From positions 1 through 11,587 of the forward strand of contig USRA01000060.1 of the NCBI GenBank assembly GCA_900557035.1: a stretch of DNA of 11,587 nucleotides, written 5' to 3'. The notes under the pieces are model-generated. The model saw only the letters and a program-made list of their open reading frames with translations, made no database searches and was not told the origin of the DNA. A program made the translations under genes and the position numbers. Shown piece after piece: positions 6,241-11,587 of the stretch. Position 1 is the stretch's first letter. Each line of letters starts with the position of its first letter. This stretch comes from an uncultured Prevotella sp. (lineage in GTDB: Bacteria > Bacteroidota > Bacteroidia > Bacteroidales > Bacteroidaceae).

Positions 6241-7602
6241 ATGAATAATCATACAACATCCATTGCAACGAATAAGAAACATCATTACCGCGAACTGCTC
6301 TCGATAGGATTTCCTATCATCATCGGACAACTGGGAACCATCATTCTGGGATTCGCCGACACGCTGATGATCGGTCATCACAGTACCCCCGAACTGGCAG
6401 CAGCAGGACTGGTAAACAATATCTTCGGTCTCGTTTTTGTATCCTATATGGGATTCACCTACGGACTCACCCCTATCATCGGCAGGCTCTACGGAGAGGA
6501 ACGTATCGACATCATCGGTCAGAAGGTGCGCAACTCCTTCCTTGCCAATATGCTGACGGGAGGCATCTTCACCCTTGCCCTCATCCTGCTCTATCTCAAT
6601 CTGGCACATATCGGACAGCCGGAGGAACTGCTGGAGCTTATCCGCCCTTACTATCTGGTGAATCTGGCATCGGTGCTCTTCATGGGAATCTTCTATACCA
6701 TGAAGCAATTCCTCGATGGAATCGGACAGACCAAGGTGGCGATGTGGGCAATGATAGGCGGTAACATCGTGAACATCCTGGGCAACTGGGTACTCATCTA
6801 TGGTGTGGCAGGCTTCCCGGAACTGGGATTGCTCGGAGCCGGAATCTCTACCCTGGCAAGTAGAATCCTGATGGCACTGGCGATGATAGGAATAGTAGTG
6901 ATCTGCAGGAAATTCAGAACCTACAGTTATGACATCGTACACAGTTCCGTAAACAGGAAGGATTTCAAGGAGATGAACCGACTGGGCTGGCCGGTGGCTC
7001 TTCAGCTAGGTATGGAATCGGCAGCCTTTACGCTGAGTTGCGTGATGGTAGGCTGGCTCGGCACCATTCCATTGGCAGCTCACCAGGTTATGATTACCAT
7101 TTCCCAGCTCTTCTACCTCGTGCTTTCGGGTATGGCAGCAGCCATGGCCATCCGTGTGAGCCACTTTATGGGTCAGAAAGACTATGCTGCCGTCCGCCGC
7201 AATGCCTACGATGGATTCCGCCTGAATCTGCTGTTCTCTCTCTGCATGGGAATTCCAGTACTTCTGCTCCGCCACCAGATAGGTGGATGGTTTAATGACA
7301 ACGTAGAGGTACAGGCGTATGTAGCTACGCTGATTATCCTGATGATGGTTTATCAGTTTGGCGATGGTCTGCAATACACCTTTGCCAATGCGCTTCGAGG
7401 CATAGCCTGCGTGAAGCCGATGGTGCTCTATGCCTTCATCGCCTATTTCGTCATCTCGCTGCCATTGGGTTATACCCTCGGTTTCCCTTGCGGTATGGGA
7501 TTGCTGGGCATCTGGATTGCCTTCCCGTTCGGTTTGACCATAGCGGGCGAAATGTATCGGAGAAGATTTGAGAAGGAACTGAAAAAGATAGAAAAAAAAT
7601 AA
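6241..7602 (+). CDS. MATE-family multidrug/cation efflux transporter (NorM-like)
   Basis: This 453-residue inner-membrane protein has about 12 hydrophobic segments, the usual size for a MATE antiporter, which exports cationic drugs or metabolites in exchange for Na+ or H+. The two six-helix halves are visible. The first opens with GFPIIIGQLGTIILGFADTLMIG, where Asp40 sits at the conserved acidic position of helix 1. The second opens with GWPVALQLGMESAAFTLSCVMVGWLG, where Glu259 corresponds to the conserved helix 7 Glu of NorM pumps. The family-typical stretches GAGISTLASR and PLAAHQVMITISQL are also present. The C-terminus is short, basic and cytoplasmic (RRRFEKELKKIEKK). The gene is alone on this strand with its own promoter and ends ten bases before a long inverted repeat. 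The substrate cannot be predicted. Confidence 0.95.
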   Translation: MNNHTTSIATNKKHHYRELLSIGFPIIIGQLGTIILGFADTLMIGHHSTPELAAAGLVNNIFGLVFVSYMGFTYGLTPIIGRLYGEERIDIIGQKVRNSFLANMLTGGIFTLALILLYLNLAHIGQPEELLELIRPYYLVNLASVLFMGIFYTMKQFLDGIGQTKVAMWAMIGGNIVNILGNWVLIYGVAGFPELGLLGAGISTLASRILMALAMIGIVVICRKFRTYSYDIVHSSVNRKDFKEMNRLGWPVALQLGMESAAFTLSCVMVGWLGTIPLAAHQVMITISQLFYLVLSGMAAAMAIRVSHFMGQKDYAAVRRNAYDGFRLNLLFSLCMGIPVLLLRHQIGGWFNDNVEVQAYVATLIILMMVYQFGDGLQYTFANALRGIACVKPMVLYAFIAYFVISLPLGYTLGFPCGMGLLGIWIAFPFGLTIAGEMYRRRFEKELKKIEKK

Positions 7603-7611
7603 ATAAACCAA

Positions 7612-7671
7612 GTCGCCCTGAAAAGGACAAAAGCATTTTATATAAAAAGCTTTTGTCCTTTTCAGGGCGAC
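7612..7671. terminator. 60-bp inverted repeat between convergent genes; likely bidirectional terminator
   Basis: The arms at 7612-7634 and 7649-7671 are perfect 23-bp complements (GTCGCCCTGAAAAGG... and ...CCTTTTCAGGGCGAC). Inside, after one A/A mismatch, the loop TTTTATATAAAA is itself a palindrome, so nearly the whole 60 bp is self-complementary. It lies between the MATE stop (7602) and the DUF5606 stop (7697), which converge here, so a terminator role in both directions is natural. On the minus strand T-rich sequence follows after about ten bases; on the plus strand the T-run is poor. The right arm closely matches the GC-rich unit at 1628-1649, which suggests that a mobile repeat supplied this structure. 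Confidence 0.65.
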
Positions 7672-7696
7672 CTTTAATCAATATTCTAAATGAATC

Positions 7697-8146
7697 TTAC
7701 TCAGCAACCTGCTCAGCACGATCATCTACATTCTCACCCTCTGTTGGAGCAAGAGTAGCCTTGAAATCTGTGATACCGTAGTTAGCGAGGATGTTGTACC
7801 ACTGGAGAAGCTTCTTGATGTCGCTGTCGTGTACACGGTCGCGATCATAGTTAGGAAGAACCTCAGCAAAGTAATCGTGGAGCTCAGCAGCAGGCGCCTT
7901 CTTGTAGTTGAAAGAACTTGGCTTGCCCTCTTCCTTCTTGCTTACGCTGTCGAGTACCTCCCACAATGGCACCTCGTCTGCATCTGTGTACATAGCGATG
8001 TCACCAAGGCTGGTTACGCGGTCTGTAGCGAAAGCTGGCACACGCTTGTGAGTTTCGTCGAGTGTCTCAACAATAAGAGTTCTGTTACCTCTTGATACCA
8101 ATTTGTAAAGGCCTGGCTTGCCTGCAATTGAAAGAATTGTTTCCAT
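7697..8146 (-). CDS. DUF5606 family protein
   Basis: This 149-residue soluble protein belongs to a Bacteroidetes family of unknown function (DUF5606). The recognisable features are the start METILSIAGKPGLYKLVSRGNRTLIVETL, the middle VTSLGDIAMYTDADEVPLWEVL, and PNYDRDRVHDSDIKKLLQWYNILANYGI (about 99-126). The N-terminal half looks like a small beta barrel, the part around 110-125 is helical, and the tail is acidic and probably disordered (APTEGENVDDRAEQVAE). It has no signal peptide or membrane segment. It is the last gene of the nusB-yajC-ybbR-coaE operon and starts 35 bp after coaE. That association suggests a basic cell function, but none can be assigned. Confidence 0.88.
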   Translation of the reverse strand: METILSIAGKPGLYKLVSRGNRTLIVETLDETHKRVPAFATDRVTSLGDIAMYTDADEVPLWEVLDSVSKKEEGKPSSFNYKKAPAAELHDYFAEVLPNYDRDRVHDSDIKKLLQWYNILANYGITDFKATLAPTEGENVDDRAEQVAE

Positions 8147-8181
8147 TGTCTATTATAATCTATTTTTATTTTTTAATATGA

Positions 8182-8760
8182 TCAATTATCTGATGGTTTG
8201 AGCAGATTCAGCAGATGCACTACCTGCGCTTCTACTTCTCTCACCCCATCATTCACGATTTCATAATCCGAACGAGCTATCAGCTCTTCCTGCGGCATCA
8301 CGGCATCTATCCACTGCTGCGCCTTCTCCTGAGAGATATGATCGCGCTGCATGATGCGCTGCAGACGAACGGCAACGGGAGCCGAGACACATACCACCTT
8401 ATCAAAATGGGTACGACGATTGAACCCACTATCAAAGAGGATGGCACTCTCCATCCACTCACAGTTGCTCTGCTCGAAATCACGAGCCACTGCGGGATGC
8501 ACCACATCGTTTACCGCCTGCTTGTTTGCCTCGCTTGACAGGATAAACTGGGCAAGCACCGGCTTCTGCAAGATACCATCGGCACTATACACCTCCTTGC
8601 CGACCAACTTCTTCAAGCCGGCCTGCAACTCAGCATCCGTACGCATCAGACGTTTCGCCTCGGCATCACAATCATATACCCGGATACCCTGCTTTTCCAA
8701 AATACGGCATACATAGCTTTTTCCGCTACCTATGCCCCCTGTTATAGCTATCTTCATCAT
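8182..8760 (-). CDS. coaE: dephospho-CoA kinase
   Basis: This 192-residue cytoplasmic enzyme catalyses the last step of coenzyme A synthesis, phosphorylating the 3'-hydroxyl of the ribose in dephospho-CoA using ATP. It has the P-loop GGIGSGKS at 8-15, followed by YDCDAEAKRLM, in which Asp32 is the expected catalytic Asp of the family's D-x-D motif. It also has HPAVARDF (88-95), the hydrophobic strand AILFDSGFN (106-114) where many relatives have a PLLFE-type sequence, and the lid region RLQRIMQRDHISQEKAQQWI (132-151). The length is normal. Two ATGs (8760 and 8757) are adjacent; starting at the second would still leave MKIAITGGIGSGKS intact. It lies 47 bp after the YbbR-like gene in the same operon. 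Confidence 0.96.
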   Translation of the reverse strand: MMKIAITGGIGSGKSYVCRILEKQGIRVYDCDAEAKRLMRTDAELQAGLKKLVGKEVYSADGILQKPVLAQFILSSEANKQAVNDVVHPAVARDFEQSNCEWMESAILFDSGFNRRTHFDKVVCVSAPVAVRLQRIMQRDHISQEKAQQWIDAVMPQEELIARSDYEIVNDGVREVEAQVVHLLNLLKPSDN

Positions 8761-8807
8761 AGTAGTCAGTAAAAATCTATCAACTATAAATTATTAACTA
8801 TAAACTA

Positions 8808-9776
8808 TCATTGCTGTTCCAGCAGATAATCCACCGTTTCCATTTCCAGCGATGCCTTGCTTACCGAACGAGGTACACTACGCAGCTGCAGGGTGCACTT
8901 ATCAGAAGGATTGGCAGCGATTTCATTGTAATCTACTACCACCGTAAACTGGCTAGGCTTGATGGTTCTGAAGAGACTAGCTCCTATGGTGAACTTCACC
9001 GACACCTTGGATGGGAAAGTTCTGAGCACCTTATCAGGCGGCATATTGATAGCCGTAATCGGAACATCCACCGTTTCCTCGGTCAGGACATCCGGATACA
9101 CAGCCAGTCGAATCATATCAGGCAGCACCTTCACGCCTCGAATCTTCTTGATGCGCACATTTTCCCGGATGGTATCCTGGAGATTGCGGTAATAGAAAGG
9201 TACGATCTCTACAGACTTGACCTCATCGAGCTGACGCTTGTTGGCATATACGGTAACCGTAGAAGGGAAAAATTCGGTATGCGCCAGATAATAGCTCTTG
9301 CTGGTTGTAATCTTTCCCCTGAACACCACCGGCACCTTCTTGGAAGCACCATAGGTGAAGTAGAAATCAAACTTACTCGGCTTTACCTGCAGGAGTTTGC
9401 TCGAACCATAGAGCTGCGAGAGAATCTGCTTCTGGACATCAGCTACCGGAATCACTCCCTGTCCCTCTGTTTCATCTGCATAGTTATTAAACTTGAAATT
9501 AAGCGGACGGAAAGCATAGGTTATCAGGGTGAATCCCTTATCACGCATCGTAATGCGCACGGTATCAGGCAAATCTCCTGTTATCACCGCATTACGTGGT
9601 GTTCCCACCAGGCGCATAGGAATCTTATATTCCCTCTCCATGGTCTCATTGAGCGTCATCATCAACCAGAAGGCGCCACTGAGAGCGAGAAAGAATAAAA
9701 AAATCAGAAACTCCTTATTCAGGCCACTGAACAGGAAGTTTCTGACAGCCTTCAATATATTCCGAATACTATGCAT
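8808..9776 (-). CDS. YbbR-like (CdaR-type) membrane-anchored protein
   Basis: The 322-residue product has a basic N-terminus, one membrane helix at about 22-41 (EFLIFLFFLALSGAFWLMM), and an extracytoplasmic remainder built of beta-rich YbbR-like repeats. Examples are YKIPMRLVGTPRNAVITGDLPDTVRITMRDKG at 50-81 and VDVPITAINMPPDKVLRTFPSKVSVKFTIG in the C-terminal third. In Firmicutes, YbbR/CdaR proteins regulate the diadenylate cyclase CdaA. No cyclase gene is next to this one, so that role cannot be assumed here. Genes of this type sit between yajC and coaE in other Bacteroidetes, as here. The start at 9776 lies 18 bp after the yajC stop, consistent with cotranscription. The function is therefore only broadly known: an envelope-facing partner protein. 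Confidence 0.85.
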   Translation of the reverse strand: MHSIRNILKAVRNFLFSGLNKEFLIFLFFLALSGAFWLMMTLNETMEREYKIPMRLVGTPRNAVITGDLPDTVRITMRDKGFTLITYAFRPLNFKFNNYADETEGQGVIPVADVQKQILSQLYGSSKLLQVKPSKFDFYFTYGASKKVPVVFRGKITTSKSYYLAHTEFFPSTVTVYANKRQLDEVKSVEIVPFYYRNLQDTIRENVRIKKIRGVKVLPDMIRLAVYPDVLTEETVDVPITAINMPPDKVLRTFPSKVSVKFTIGASLFRTIKPSQFTVVVDYNEIAANPSDKCTLQLRSVPRSVSKASLEMETVDYLLEQQ

Positions 9777-9794
9777 CAGAATTCTATGAATAGA

Positions 9795-10112
9795 CTACTG
9801 TGCGTTAGGAGTCTGGCTAGCTGCGTCTGCGAAAACGTAACCCTTAGCAACAGTGATGACTACGCCACGTGCAATCTCTACATCTACTGTATTAGCCTGG
9901 AGATCTACACGCTTAACAGTGCCATACACACCACCGCCAGTAACCACCTTTGTACCTTCTGCCAAAGAATTCTGGAACTTACGTATCTCTTTCTGCTTCT
10001 TCTGCTGAGGACGAATCATGAAGAACCACATGATAGCGAAGATAGCTACCATCATAATGAGGAAACTCATGCTGCTACCACCAGCAGCAGCCTGCAATAC
10101 TAAATTTGTCAT
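9795..10112 (-). CDS. yajC: preprotein translocase accessory subunit YajC
   Basis: This 105-residue protein has the standard YajC layout. There is a short N-terminus, then one membrane helix at about 16-33 (SFLIMMVAIFAIMWFFMI), followed at once by the hallmark RPQQKKQKEIRKFQNSL. Next is the cytoplasmic KVVTGGGVYGTVKRVD and a small beta domain ending in VEIARGVVITVAKGYV. YajC associates with SecDF and the SecYEG translocon and is usually not essential. Here it is not next to secDF but lies between nusB and the YbbR-like gene, the usual Bacteroidetes order. The 113-bp gap to nusB is the largest in the operon and holds a 28-bp palindrome. Confidence 0.95.
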   Translation of the reverse strand: MTNLVLQAAAGGSSMSFLIMMVAIFAIMWFFMIRPQQKKQKEIRKFQNSLAEGTKVVTGGGVYGTVKRVDLQANTVDVEIARGVVITVAKGYVFADAASQTPNAQ

Positions 10113-10180
10113 GTCTTTATTCTAATTGATTAATGTTGTTTATTGTTGAATATCTATATATAATATTGAAAGTATTCATC

Positions 10181-10208
10181 TATATAATGTACGCGCGTAC
10201 ATTATATA
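10181..10208. promoter_or_regulatory. 28-bp perfect palindrome between nusB and yajC
   Basis: The sequence is perfectly self-complementary around a centre between 10194 and 10195. Each half reads TATATAATGTACGC outward-in. It has a GC core, GTACGCGCGTAC, flanked by TATATAAT and ATTATATA, within an A/T-rich gap of 113 bp. With no loop it is more like a binding site for a dimeric protein than a terminator. Still, a hairpin that attenuates or processes the nusB-yajC transcript is possible. No good -33/-7 pair for a separate yajC promoter is visible; the nearest is TACTTTCA. Confidence 0.55.
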
Positions 10209-10225
10209 TAAGTACTCTCTATATC

Positions 10226-11224
10226 TTAACCTTCTCTATGTCCATGAGAACCATGATGACCACCCTTGCGCTCAGGCAATTCCTTCTGGATCAAGCCACG
10301 AGAGATGAGGAAGCGGGCGATGGTATCGAGCATACCGTTTACATAGCCACCACTGCGAGGAGTACTATAGAGCTTGGCAAGATCTACATACTCATTGATG
10401 GTAACCGTAGCAGGAATGCCAGGGAAAGTCATCAGCTCGGCAATGGCAATCTGCATGATTACTACATCCATATAAGCCAGGCGGTTGAAATCCCAGTTGC
10501 GGCAAGCATCACCGATATAGTGCTGGTAAGCATCGCAATTGAGCAATGTAGCACGGAAGAGCTTGCGGGCAAAGTCGCGATCCTCTTCATCCTTATATTC
10601 TGGAAGCAATTCCTGATCAGCCTTGCTGGTTGGTTCAAAGCGCTTGATGGTCTTCAGCACGAAGGTATCGATGATATCCTTGTCATCATTCCAGTAGAGA
10701 CTCTTCTCCTCGAGCAAAGCATCGAGTTCATCATTGTTCTGAATGAAGGTCTTGTAAGCACGGCGCCAGAACTCGCGATCGTATGCATAGTCGGTAAGCT
10801 CCTCCTCATGATCCTTGGTCATTGAACCGTCAATATAGCTAGCATAGAGATCGCTGGAGACGATGGCAGTATAAATCTTGCGAGCAGTTTCGATATTCTC
10901 TTCCCAAGAAGACTTCTTCACATCAGCCCAGTCGGCGAGCATCTTATTCTCTTCCAACTGCAAAGCGAATCTGTTGTATGCGAATCTTGAAGAAGGCTCT
11001 GGAGCACCCTCACGCTGAGCACGAGCCACCTCTACCTCATAGCGCTTCTGTGCCTCCTGGGTGAGAGCTACAATGAGTTGCAACATATAGTTGTACAAGT
11101 CATACGACTTAGAAAGAGCAAACAACAGCTCCTTTTCAGCATTATCAATATTATGATTGCTGTTCTGATAGTATGCGTAGGTTAACTGCACAATCTTACG
11201 TCTTATCAAATCCCTATTAATCAT
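10226..11224 (-). CDS. nusB: transcription antitermination factor NusB, long Bacteroidetes form
   Basis: The 332-residue product carries the NusB fold at its C-terminal end. There is EEDRDFARKLFRATLLNCDAY at about 213-233, DVVIMQIAIAELM at 253-265, then IPATVTINEYVDLAKLYSTP and GGYVNGMLDTIARFL at 270-306, which match the canonical NusB ending (INEAVELAK...FVNGVLD). With NusE (S10), NusB binds boxA RNA and allows RNA polymerase to read through rRNA operons. Typical NusB is about 140 residues. Here about 200 residues of mostly helical, charged sequence precede it, beginning with the NusB-like MINRDLIRRKIVQLTYAYYQN, so the N-terminal half of the fold seems split by an insertion or duplicated. 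The tail KGGHHGSHGHREG is rich in His and Gly. It is the first gene of the operon and has a strong promoter. Confidence 0.95.
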   Translation of the reverse strand: MINRDLIRRKIVQLTYAYYQNSNHNIDNAEKELLFALSKSYDLYNYMLQLIVALTQEAQKRYEVEVARAQREGAPEPSSRFAYNRFALQLEENKMLADWADVKKSSWEENIETARKIYTAIVSSDLYASYIDGSMTKDHEEELTDYAYDREFWRRAYKTFIQNNDELDALLEEKSLYWNDDKDIIDTFVLKTIKRFEPTSKADQELLPEYKDEEDRDFARKLFRATLLNCDAYQHYIGDACRNWDFNRLAYMDVVIMQIAIAELMTFPGIPATVTINEYVDLAKLYSTPRSGGYVNGMLDTIARFLISRGLIQKELPERKGGHHGSHGHREG

Positions 11225-11271
11225 TCTCTAATAATTTAAAAGATTTATTTATATAATTACCTAAAACAGTG

Positions 11272-11303
11272 CAAATTTACATATTTAATATATAATATGC
11301 AAG
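11272..11303 (-). promoter_or_regulatory. promoter of the nusB-yajC-ybbR-coaE-DUF5606 operon
   Basis: On the minus strand, CTTG (11303-11300), 20 bp, TAAATTTG (11279-11272) fits the Bacteroidetes consensus. The leader to the nusB ATG at 11224 is about 40 bases and very A/T-rich. No other good promoter is seen inside the operon, so the five genes probably share this one. Confidence 0.7.
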
Positions 11304-11391
11304 AAAAGGGGCAATAATTTCTATTTTTTTAAGGTTAGGAGATGAGTTTTAGATATTTAACGGGCATTTTGGAGAAAATATCGCCCAGAAA

Positions 11392-11423
11392 TTTGCATAT
11401 TCCAAATAAAAGTAGTAATTTTG
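11392..11423 (+). promoter_or_regulatory. rplY promoter
   Basis: TTTG (11392-11395), 20 bp, TAATTTTG (11416-11423) matches the -33/-7 pattern, with the typical GCA following. Just upstream, at 11362-11386, GGGCATTTT and AAAAT-ATC-GCCC form a small inverted repeat that could be a binding site. The rest of 11304-11361 shows nothing I can identify. Confidence 0.7.
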
Positions 11424-11429
11424 CACCCG

Positions 11430-11534
11430 CTTTACGAGAAACACTCGCGAGGCATGCTTCAAACAAAGCTAATCCGTGTGATGGCGAGTTAAGGCAAAAT
11501 TATTTTTTTAACAACTTAATTTAGAGTAACACAA
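11430..11534 (+). ncRNA. structured 5' leader of rplY, possible ribosomal-protein leader
   Basis: The expected transcript has about 100 untranslated bases with competing helices. ACTCGC (11443-11448) pairs perfectly with GCGAGT (11484-11489) to close a domain. Inside it, GAGG-CATG-CTTC (11449-11460) forms a small hairpin. GCT-A-ATC (11468-11474) pairs with GATGGC (11480-11485), which competes for two bases of the closing stem. CGAG (11435-11438) can instead pair with CTCG (11444-11447), which would break the closing stem. Nearer the start codon, TTAAG and CTTAA flank a T-run. Overlapping alternatives just before a ribosomal protein gene suggest autogenous control, but I do not recognise a named leader family. 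Confidence 0.45.
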
Positions 11535-11587
11535 ATGAAAGAGATTAATGTAACAGGTCAGAAGCGTACAGACCTTGGCAAGAAAGC
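11535..11587 (+). CDS. rplY: 50S ribosomal protein L25/general stress protein Ctc, 5' end
   Basis: Only the first 17 codons are inside the window: MKEINVTGQKRTDLGKK. This is the characteristic start of the Bacteroidetes L25/Ctc family (short strand, then the conserved G-x-KR-x-x-LGKK, where relatives often have R-x-x-x-GK). L25 binds 5S rRNA in the large ribosomal subunit; the longer Ctc form adds a C-terminal domain, which cannot be checked here. The start is fixed by the promoter and by the A-rich TAACACAA just before the ATG, as is usual in a phylum without Shine-Dalgarno dependence. The gene is divergent from nusB. Confidence 0.88.
   Translation, partial: MKEINVTGQKRTDLGKK

Noticed and set aside
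6223..6942. 239-codon open frame antisense to the MATE gene
   Set aside because: It is a His/Asp/Gln-rich shadow of a hydrophobic coding region with no recognisable domain.
8782..8804. Direct repeat AACTATAAA, twice, 14 bp apart between ybbR-like and coaE
   Set aside because: It is short, A/T-rich and in an A/T-rich gap; chance or slippage is enough to explain it and no function is suggested.
11342..11524. 60-codon open frame before rplY
   Set aside because: It contains the rplY -33 and -7 boxes and the structured leader, and its sequence is not protein-like.

Overview
The window looks like a chromosomal segment of a gut or oral Bacteroidales bacterium, most likely Prevotella/Segatella. The evidence is a DUF4172-type Fic protein, a DUF5606 protein, an unusually long NusB, a K+-dependent membrane pyrophosphatase, the absence of Shine-Dalgarno sequences, and five promoters of the Bacteroidetes type. 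Each of these promoters is (T/C)TTG, exactly 20 bp, then TAnnTTTG. The genus call is an inference.

Layout. (1) 1-2213 is an accessory region. It holds the 3' part of a LlaJI-like PD-(D/E)XK restriction endonuclease, a small single-pass membrane protein, a GC-rich block of three hairpins, and a minimal nucleotidyltransferase whose C-terminus is replaced by a pair of REP-like hairpins. (2) 2214-3834 holds a self-inhibited class II Fic/AMPylation enzyme on the minus strand. Next to its promoter are a perfect 26-bp palindrome and a third half-site. Upstream lie a decayed ORF and four CCTTAAGG palindromes at exact 22-bp spacing. (3) 3835-7602 holds hppA (minus) and a MATE efflux pump (plus), transcribed divergently from back-to-back promoters. 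(4) 7612-7671 is a 60-bp inverted repeat between convergent genes. It shares sequence with the hairpin block near 1630. (5) 7697-11224 is a minus-strand housekeeping operon in the order nusB, yajC, ybbR-like, coaE, DUF5606. A 28-bp perfect palindrome sits between nusB and yajC. (6) 11392 to the end holds the rplY (L25/Ctc) promoter, a structured roughly 100-nt leader and the first 17 codons.

Functionally, regions 3, 4 and 6 are core genes: ion gradients from pyrophosphate, drug/cation export, CoA synthesis, Sec-associated and envelope proteins, rRNA transcription and a ribosomal protein. Regions 1 and 2 are accessory: defence, a toxin-like enzyme, decayed genes and mobile small repeats. No complete new multi-gene system is visible. 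The most promising undescribed elements are non-coding: the CCTTAAGG array, the Fic operator, the dispersed CAGGGCGAC hairpin family, the nusB-yajC palindrome and the rplY leader.
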